This document shows positions 56,581 to 64,000 of a DNA stretch of 64,000 nt, one piece after another. Each line of letters starts with the position of its first letter. Positions within the stretch are counted from its first letter, which is position 1. The stretch lies in assembly GCA_034509735.1 (NCBI GenBank), contig JACGWO010000005.1, positions 40,206,479 to 40,270,478 of the forward strand, written 5' to 3'. The notes under the pieces are model-generated. The model had not been told where the DNA came from, did not search any database, and saw nothing but the letters and a program-made list of their open reading frames with translations. Both the position numbers and the translations under genes were made by a program. The DNA comes from Sesamum alatum. Its lineage: Eukaryota > Streptophyta > Magnoliopsida > Lamiales > Pedaliaceae.

Positions 56581-56658
56581 ATGTTGACTGACTAGGTAGA
56601 GCTACGTAATTTGGATACGTGTACAGTATCTGATTACGTATTTAGTTGACGTCAACAT
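56581..56658. other. Imperfect palindrome (hairpin-forming)
   Basis: ATGTTGAC at 56581 pairs with GTCAACAT ending at 56658, and TACGTAAT at 56603 pairs with ATTACGTA ending at 56640. Intervening arm bases pair only partly, leaving a loop of about 22 bases. It could be a small MITE remnant or a regulatory palindrome. Nothing points to a known miRNA. Confidence 0.4.
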
Positions 56659-57892
56659 TCAGAGTCAGCTAAATTAAGTACTATACACAACAAATACAAA
56701 ATAAATACAGATATACACACGTACATACATACATATATGAATATGTGTATTCTTGCAACTACTCTTGAAATTTAATTACACAATATATATCAATGTAATT
56801 AATTAAATTACTCATATATTTTATTCAAATTAAATATAACAAGTTTGACTAATAACTTTACGTTGTACAGAGGGTAACTAAACTCGTATTATATATTAAT
56901 TAAGGATAATTATTATTATATAAACATTAGAATTTCTGATTATATATAACAAATACAGCTCACTTGCTCTATATATAAATACAATTAATGCATTACACTA
57001 AATTCCAACTAGATATATTGTAATGATAATAGAATAATATTTTTCTCCTGACATTTTTCTTAAAATGTTTTACTATAATAAGATAGTGTACTAATTAATT
57101 ACTAATTAACTTTGATTTAGTAGGTCTGAGATAGAGTTGCAGAAATTTGAGTAAAATTAAGGGTTGCTTTTCAAATTAAAGTGAAGCATACTAATAATGC
57201 AATTAATGATTAATCATGTTGCCTTAAATATTCTTGCACGCTTAATTGCTCAAATTAAAGGGACATTCCAATCTGGATCGAGTATGTCCAGACCTGAAAC
57301 AATTTTATGACAAGTAAAAACTTGTCATATGATTGGTGTACAATCTAATAAATGTGATAAATGACATGGCAAATATGATATGATTTATTTTAGTCGATCT
57401 AACCTGATTTGAATAAGAATTTTCCATGCTTATATAAATTCCTTGTAATAAAGTTTAAGTTGTGTGTGGAATTGATATTGCTACAGTTATAAACAATATA
57501 TATAGGAGTAATCAAAAGGGCTAGGGCTAGGGGACTTTAGAGATAATATAAATTTAAATTTGTAATTAATAAAGAATAAATAAAGTTTGCCAAATGTTCA
57601 TATATAGTCAATATTGTAGTAATTAGCTAAGTTTTAACCTAGTAATTAGCTAAGGCTCATAATTAATAGACATAGCATTAATGTTACGGTTAATAATTTA
57701 GATCCCACCACCACCACTACATTAGATTATGCAATGATTAAAACAATTTTAAATAGTTTTTTTTTTTTAATAAGAACATACTCGACATCGTTCGGAGATT
57801 CTTTTATCTTAAATTGATATGTGATCAGTTGATCTATATTTCATTTAACATACACAATATATATTATTTATTTATTATTGTTCGTGACATTA
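56659..57892. other. AT-rich intergenic DNA
   Basis: No coding sequence or RNA gene is recognised. T-tract near 57760-57769. Confidence 0.5.
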
Positions 57893-58100
57893 TTATTATT
57901 ATTATTATTATTATTATAGAGAGAGAGAGAATTCGGTGTCTGGTACATTACGTGCGGCCCTATCATGGAAGTGCATATTGCAAATATATATATATATATA
58001 TAGTGGTGTGGGTGCGTGGGCGGTGGTGGTGGTGGTGGCGGGCCACCGTTCGCGGCTGCGGCCATGGCTTTTGAATTTATATATATATATTAATATTAGG
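57893..58100. repeat. Cluster of simple repeats: (TTA)n, (GA)n, (TA)n, (GGT)n
   Basis: An ATT run (57890-57916), a GA run (57918-57929), TA runs (57984-58001 and 58078-58091) and a GGT run (58022-58037) lie within 210 bp. Open frames here on both strands are products of the repeats. The GC-rich patch around 58010-58065 stands out in otherwise AT-rich DNA. Confidence 0.85.
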
Positions 58101-58227
58101 GAGGGGAATAAAGGGGGTTGATGAATGGATTGGGTTGGGGGGTCCCTTTGGAGTTGGGACTTTGGGAGTGGAATATTAGCTACCAATTCAGGAGACAAAC
58201 TGCTACGCATGCTGCCCAATTGCTTCT

Positions 58228-58508
58228 ATCTATACTATACTAGCACTAGTGGCATGTTGTCTTGCGTGCATATAATAAATATTCATTCGTATTTTGAAAT
58301 ATATTATTATAAGTAAGAGTAAAATATAAAATATAAATAAATACATCATATTAGAAAATGAAAGCAAGAAGGAACAAAGAAATTAATTTATCAAATACTG
58401 TAAAGTTTGAAAGTGAAGAACATTTTTAGCTTCACAAAAAAGATGCAGCAGTTTCATTAACCGTCGTTTGTAAATGTGTGGGTCTTTTGTTTTTATATTA
58501 GTATAGAT
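58228..58508. mobile_element. MITE-like element (281 bp), better-preserved copy
   Basis: The ends are ATCTATACTA (58228-58237) and its exact reverse complement TAGTATAGAT (58499-58508). The body aligns with 26986-27258. It has no open frame. With 10-bp terminal inverted repeats and two dispersed copies in one 64-kb window it is probably a high-copy non-autonomous DNA element. Confidence 0.68.
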
Positions 58509-58829
58509 ATTAAGGGAGAGCACCTCTTTGGTATCTTTCCCTTCTTTGATCTGTTTTTTTATATTTTATTTTTTTTATTTTCTCATTTAACTTCTCACCC
58601 CCTCGTTATCTGTTAATAGTTATTTCTTTTGTATTAACTTTCATTCATTTTTTCACTATTTTTTTATAAATTTAATATTAATTTATTATTTTATATATAA
58701 TTTATTAAATAATAAATACTTTATAAATATTTTATTTTAAATAGTATTATAAAAATTGCACACACATAAAGTGTACCACAAATTATTAGTATATATAATG
58801 TATATAGATGTGGTCTTGTCTTCGCTTTG
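58509..58829. other. T-rich intergenic DNA
   Basis: Contains pyrimidine-rich and AT-rich tracts only. No gene is seen. Confidence 0.45.
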
Positions 58830-59021
58830 CGTCAAAGATATATATATATATATATATATATTGTTGGTAGCTATGATCATGATCATGATCATGATCATAC
58901 TTAATGTTTGACATATCATGCATGAAACCCTAGGCTAGTGCATGCATGGATACTATATATATATATATATATATATGCAAGCTTTGATGTCAAGCCAAGC
59001 ATTCACTACTACTACCCTTTT

Positions 59022-59054
<33 letters not shown>

Positions 59055-59055
59055 C
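58830..59055. repeat. Microsatellite cluster: (TA)n, (ATGATC)n, (CA)n
   Basis: TA runs at about 58838-58861, 58955-58976 and 59037-59053, a GATCAT run at 58874-58898, and a CA run at 59024-59036. Frames through these runs are artefacts. Confidence 0.85.
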
Positions 59056-60039
59056 CCCCTTTTTTTAACTTTTAATTCATGGAAATTAATTAAGGGCATG
59101 CAGGAAAAAGAACAATTTAAAATTCCAAAGACTTCAAAAAATAATTAATTAATTAATTAAATTGATGAGAACATTAATTAAGGGTATGGACGACCTGCTC
59201 CCACTTTTAATTAAATACAACTCATATATACATCTCTATATCAAACTTAATAAAATAAAACATATATATATATAGCTTTCAACAAGTATAGAAAAATCCA
59301 TCTTTATTTGACGAAGAAACCCTTTTGCATATGACATTGTTTTCTGTGGTAAAGACTGTACTTTTAGTTATTTCCCCAGAAAAATTACATGTCACAAATC
59401 CCCTCAATTACATACATACACATAACAAATAAATAAATATTAATGGTATAGCACCACCACTCTGAGAAGAAAATAATAATTCATTTTTTTAAAAAAAATA
59501 GTGATAATTATATAAATATTATCACCAATAATACCTATATCATTTTATACTTTATGATTTTATATAAAACTATTAAATAGCTTTATATATATAAGAAGAT
59601 TAATTGTAGGTTTTGAGTTCTATCACTAATTATTATTTATATATACCAACACTTTTTGTGCACAATTCTTTTGTCACTGACTACCAATAGTAACTAATAA
59701 TAAAATTGTGAAACTCATTATCATAATAAAATAACAATTTTGTCACTTAACAGATATTAGTCAATGAAAATTTACATGTAGCCTGTCGAATTTTTTGGCA
59801 TTAATATTATTTTTCATGTAATATACTTAGTGAAGAAATATACACGTATACTTACAAGAGGGGGCCCTCAGAAATTATTATTATCTAATAATGTTTACTT
59901 TTGAAGTGAAAGCGATCAAGTCTTATGATTATTTTTTTGAATAATCGATTTCAATCATCCATAACAAATATTTATATCTAATAATTTATTGACAATTATA
60001 ACAATCATGTACTCATCACCAATATAAGATAAATAAATA
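59056..60039. other. AT-rich intergenic DNA
   Basis: No coding sequence is supported. Short AATTAATTAATT and TATATA runs occur near 59143 and 59260. Confidence 0.5.
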
Positions 60040-60175
60040 AATAAATCTAACCAACAACTACTATTAAAGTAGAACAACCTACTATTAAAAGTAGAATAAC
60101 ATCTCATATGCTGGTGGAGTTCGAATCCATAATCTTATAACCTCAACTTCGTCAATTGAACTAGGCCTCGTTGGC
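60040..60175 (-). mobile_element. tRNA-derived SINE, copy 2
   Basis: On the minus strand it starts GAGGCCTAGTTCAATTGACG, has a B-box-like GATTCGAACTCC, then CAGCATATGAGATGTTATTC and two rounds of CTACTTTAATAGTAG, ending in an ATTT-rich tail (60028-60046). It matches copy 1 at 56112-56232 in the head, the box positions and the CTACTTTAATARTAGTTGTT tail. The doubled tail motif distinguishes it. Confidence 0.72.
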
Positions 60176-61471
60176 ATCTCATATTAATGTTACTATTGAG
60201 AAGATCATGGGGGGAAAAATGCAAAGAAACGGACTCTGCTTCCATTTTAAGAGGCAAAATTTCAATCCATCCCTTTTAGACAATAAATCAATCTTATTTT
60301 ATGTTTCTTTTAAAGAAAAATAATAATATAAAGGTTATATAAGTAGTTGATTACCACCAATTCAACTGATGAAGATGATTCAGCACTGTGATATCACTTT
60401 GCTATGTCTAAACTTAACTCTATCATCTGTTATGCTTTTCTTCCAAGAAATGCACTTTTATTTTATTTTTCTTGAATTTTCAAGTTGGGAAGAAATCAAC
60501 ATTTTAAATGAGAAAAATCAAAGACTTAGAGGGAGTTGAGTCAATCTTTAATCCTTTTAGGTGTATGCTCAGCTGATCATATCTAACTCGTTATAAAATG
60601 TAAGTAAAAGTAAAATGCCCTTTATTTAACAATTCCTATATCCCCAAACTATCTTTCATTTTAAATTCATTTCTTCCTGCATTTAACTAAATTCTGAACC
60701 ATTGGATCACATATGATAATATCATGCGACAGCATATAATCCCATTTGAGTACTATCCAAGTAGATGATATGAATTTTTTTGTAAGTGTCGAGTATTTTA
60801 CAGAGTATATCATAGTTATAAACTTTAATTAAACAGAGTTGTGAACTGTTAAATCGTACAAAGTATATGATTTGACAATCGACCGGTTCCGTTAGAGTAC
60901 TACTCAAGTGGATGGCATGAAATTTCCCCGTAAGTTATAACTGCAGAAAGAGTTGGCGTTCCCTTCAAACCAACAACATCATTTTATATCTCTATTGGTT
61001 ACTAGGTGGTAAGAAAGAGGGTTTCTAAGACAAGTTCATGTGCTATAGTCATTTACTTAGTGCCCATCTCCACTCATTCTCCCAACAATGTGAAAATCAA
61101 TTGGATAAGGTAAGCAGGGAACATAAGCAGATCAAAGAGAACTAGCAGTGTGGTAAGAGAATAGATAACAGCATATTCTACACTTTAAAGTAGAAAGAAT
61201 TTCATCCACAACAGCATAAGAAAATTAAGAAGATCCCTATACATATTTTTGGGGCAATCACTGAGATCTCTAATTCCACTGGAATAGGCCAACTCAAGTC
61301 CAATTCTCAGTTTATCAACTCCTCAACATTTGACGTATTAACCTGCACGACGCAGCCAAAGAGACGGAACAAAACAACATTAAAGAAAATTGCCAAGAGC
61401 CAAGTTCTAGCTAGGATGAAGCAAACTCAAGAAAACAGCGTTTATCTCGAAGATGTACCTTATATATAAGT
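60176..61471. other. Intergenic DNA and 3' region of the ARF-GAP gene
   Basis: No independent gene is seen. The right end (about 61310-61471) probably belongs to the 3' part of the minus-strand ARF-GAP transcript, where a small possible extra exon (VNTSNVEELIN then stop, after a tgcag acceptor near 61354) was noted. Confidence 0.45.
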
Positions 61472-64000
61472 TCAAGAGTTGCAACTTTTCTCCCCATGAA
61501 CTGCAAAGTATGCCACTCGAGAAATTCTCAGAGATAAAAGAGATCTCCTACGTTTGATCATCAGCTCCTAAAACCAAATTTATGTCGAGAAAAATATACC
61601 ATCATGAAAGGTTTCAAGTTATGTAAATAGAATATGATAGTTGAGGACAATTAGGTGCCTGCCAAAGTTTAACTCGAATCATTGTAATAATTGTTAAAAT
61701 ATGCACTTTTCATGCATTTTTCAACCAATGCATGTTTAGATGACTTATCGAAATTCTTAAAACCGAACATGTTATTCAGAAAGTATGCTGCTGCGATTGT
61801 TCTTACACTCAAAAGTCGCCCAGCGTGATGGTGGTACAACTGTCCGTTCTTGTTGTGCTTCTGATACGTAGAGCAGACTGAACAGATCCGTAGTAGCATC
61901 CACACTTTTACGAGCCATATCATTTTCAGCACTAAACCCATTTGGCGGAGCTGAAGTCACGTCGCTCATCAAATCTAAAGAAGCCTGATAACATGGAAAT
62001 ATTTCGTATCATGCTTATGCAAAAATCAGTAGAAATCCAAAACAAAATTAGAGCACTAAAGTAACCAAGTGCTGCAGCCATTCAACCATCTATCATTAGT
62101 TTCCATATGCTAAAATATCACGCGTGAAGGGAATTATCTAATTAAGTACCATGCAGTTGACGGGATTAAGCGACAATTGTTGTACTGATTGTTCAAAATA
62201 TGTGTTTCAAGCAGATATGTATAAGCTCAATGATTAAAATATACCCCACGATTTCGTGTTGTGGGAGGCATTTGGGCCAAGCCCTTGGAGAAAATATCTT
62301 CATCCAAAGAGTACTTTCTTGCTTTCTTCGGAATTCCTCTTCCAGAGGGGCCTACAGATATTTCTTGGCTGACTTCAAGTGCCGGTTGCATGGACGTTTT
62401 TGATGCCCATTTTTTCTGCACATACCTGGAACCAACAATTAACGTAGTAAAAAGATCCAAAAGCTGAAAAATAAAAAGAAAAAAAAAATGTTTTAAGAGC
62501 TTAGAGCTAAAAGAAAAGCACAAGAACCATGCATTGTACATTCTTGCAAAAATTTGAATAAGTTCTTACTTGGCATTAATAAATTTTTCAATGGGATTTC
62601 GGTCGTAGTCTGGTGATAGTTCTGCTTCCCAGTAATCATTGGACCTTTTGTTGCCCATCACTGCATGAATGGAACAAAGAAAGTATTATTGCAATACTGA
62701 AATTATATTGATGTTTCCATACTTGTTCAGCTGTCTCAATGTCATTATACACATGTGTCTCTAACAGTTGATATTTCTCGCTACATTGGGTAGATATAAA
62801 GATTAAAGTCTAACGAACATATTTTCTTCAGTTTCAGCTAGTTTGTCCGTAACCTTCAATTGATCATGAGTTTTGAGCTGGGCTCCGTAAACAAGTGAAC
62901 ATGCAAAATCTCAAGCTGAATTCAATTCATACGTAGACTTGACTTACTCTGCATAAAAACAACCTGCTCGGGAAGCCATGTATCCAAAGTTGTAGACCTC
63001 ACCTGTTGAGATGATAAAAACAAATTCAGGAAAAATGCACAATAATATAAGAGGCCAAAGTAATAGATTTTACTGAAGACACACTATATTACACATTTTT
63101 TAAGTACGGGGAAGACAGAAGTACATAGAACAAAAAGGAAATGACTGCAGGTTAGTAGAAACTTGTAGAGGGACTTATTGGAGGTGGATTAGCACTCATC
63201 TCGTTGTTCTACAGAGTTAAAAGTCTCCGCTTAGTTAAGACCATATGCCAAAAGAGAATTCTTATTTTTAGCAGTCAATATCAGCATTTAAGTATAATGT
63301 CTAACTTAGTTTCAAATAGGCGAAGCAATAAGATTAACTGACCTACATATATATGTGAAGAGAAACGAGAAACAAAAATGAGATGAAATATTGCAGTTCT
63401 TTTGTAAAGTCTTCTTCAGTTCTTTCTGGAGCACCATTTGAAGATTTCATGAGGTAATATGGAAATCAGAAAAATTTGCGTGGAATCATTAAGGCCCAAC
63501 CACCACCCTTCAGTAGCATTTTTAGCAAAACTTGACCTGATATGTAAACTTCAAGCAAAAAAACTCATTGCTATAACACAAAAGGCCATCTAGGTTGAGA
63601 CATGCAAACCTTTGAGATGTGTACTCCGAGACTCCGGTGTATTCCAGAACATTGCATGCATATAAATATTCCTAGGTTGATACTTGCCCATCGTGGAGCC
63701 CTGAAATAACAGTTGAGAGTTACTCGTTTCACATACCATCAAATTCGTCATAATTCAATCCCAAGCCTATTGCAATGACTGAGTCATTGAACTACCATCA
63801 AATGGCAGAGTACATGGATGGAGCTAGAAACCTTAACTGACAAAGAGAGAGTTTTAATTGTATGAAAGATAGTTTGATCATTCGTTTATTTTGGGGAGGG
63901 GGTTGCCTCTGCTGAACACTCAACAGCTCCATCACAAGCAAAGCATGATAAAGGTAATAGCATATGTCAAAAGTTGAATAGAGGGACATACTTGCAGTGG
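61472..64000 (-). CDS. ARF GTPase-activating protein, AGD15-like (5' end outside window)
   Basis: ARF-GAPs stimulate GTP hydrolysis by ARF proteins in vesicle traffic at the trans-Golgi. Visible exons in transcript order: 64000-63992 (partial), 63700-63610, 63002-62948, 62660-62570, 62425-62245, 61984-61807 and a final one from 61500. Splice phases agree throughout. They encode the second half of the zinc finger ([25 protein letters not shown], whose GIHRSLG is the GAP core), [36 protein letters not shown], then a short C-terminal region with [10 protein letters not shown] and SRWATFE. I expect about 240 residues in all, closer to AGD15 than to the longer AGD5/NEVERSHED. The last junction is uncertain: using the donor at 61806 gives the ending FHGEKSCNS with stop at 61472-61474; reading through gives [11 protein letters not shown] instead. 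The first exon(s), with the first Cys of the finger, lie past the right edge. Confidence 0.88.

Noticed and set aside
57814..58219. Frames on both strands at 57.8-58.2 kb with Pro, Trp, Gly and Tyr runs
   Set aside because: They read through (GGT)n, (TA)n and (GA)n microsatellites.
1..64000. CRISPR arrays, operons, bacterial replicon or phage features
   Set aside because: The regular repeats seen are a eukaryotic satellite and microsatellites; gene structure is that of a plant nuclear genome.
1..64000. Canonical tRNA, rRNA or snoRNA genes
   Set aside because: None was recognised. The tRNA-like boxes at 56.1 and 60.1 kb belong to SINE copies without a complete cloverleaf.

Overview
This window is nuclear DNA from a flowering plant, almost certainly a eudicot. 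The genes have many short GT-AG introns, the intergenic DNA is very AT-rich, and the protein families are plant ones (AGO1 with a miR168 site, sucrose synthase, REVEILLE MYB-like factor, malectin-like and LRR receptor kinases, PPR, ALFIN-like, plant ARF-GAP). I cannot name the species. Exon models were built by hand from splice signals and reading frame. The AGO1, sucrose synthase, REVEILLE, NDC1 and LRR-kinase models each join in frame from start to stop.

Layout, left to right. 1-2.3 kb is intergenic and carries a small MULE-like element with a 9-bp target duplication. 2.3-9.7 kb (+) is an ARGONAUTE1 gene of 21 coding exons, 1,066 aa, with the DDH slicer triad and a miR168 complementary site. 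11.0-15.0 kb (+) is a class III (SUS6-like) sucrose synthase of 895 aa with a C-terminal hydrophobic tail and two GC-AG introns. 15.7-19.1 kb (-) is a malectin-like receptor kinase carrying an active-type kinase followed by a pseudokinase; one in-frame TAA breaks its ectodomain. Fragments of a second sucrose synthase copy lie on both sides of this kinase gene. 20.8-23.5 kb (-) is a REVEILLE-type MYB-like factor. 26.4-26.7 kb (-) is a possible two-exon small-protein gene whose TAG sits in a CAR-YYA readthrough-type context.

26.9-30.3 kb is repeat-rich: a MITE-like element, a solo LTR with a 5-bp target duplication, and a palindromic MITE. 30.5-34.2 kb (+) is the nucleoporin NDC1. 35.5-38.8 kb (+) is a non-RD LRR receptor kinase (subfamily XII type). 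40.5-44.4 kb is a 46-bp satellite array built from two large duplicated blocks. 44.7-46.7 kb holds three decayed coding fragments side by side: a LINE/zf-RVT remnant, an ALFIN-like PHD pseudogene and the C-terminal third of an organic cation transporter. 48.3-48.7 kb (-) is a FAM32A-like gene and 49.1-51.2 kb (+) an intronless E-class PPR gene. 52.4-52.7 kb (-) is an unrecognised terminal exon. 53.6-54.7 kb (-) is a DUF4408/DUF761 protein. 54.9-61.4 kb is AT-rich with microsatellites, two tRNA-derived SINE copies and a second copy of the 27-kb MITE. 61.5 kb to the right edge (-) is an AGD15-like ARF-GAP whose 5' end is outside the window.

The genes do not form one pathway. I found no gene cluster or clearly new multi-gene system. 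The most interesting items are the kinase-pseudokinase receptor with its nonsense codon and flanking sucrose synthase relics, the tailed sucrose synthase with GC-AG introns, and the small gene with the readthrough-type stop.
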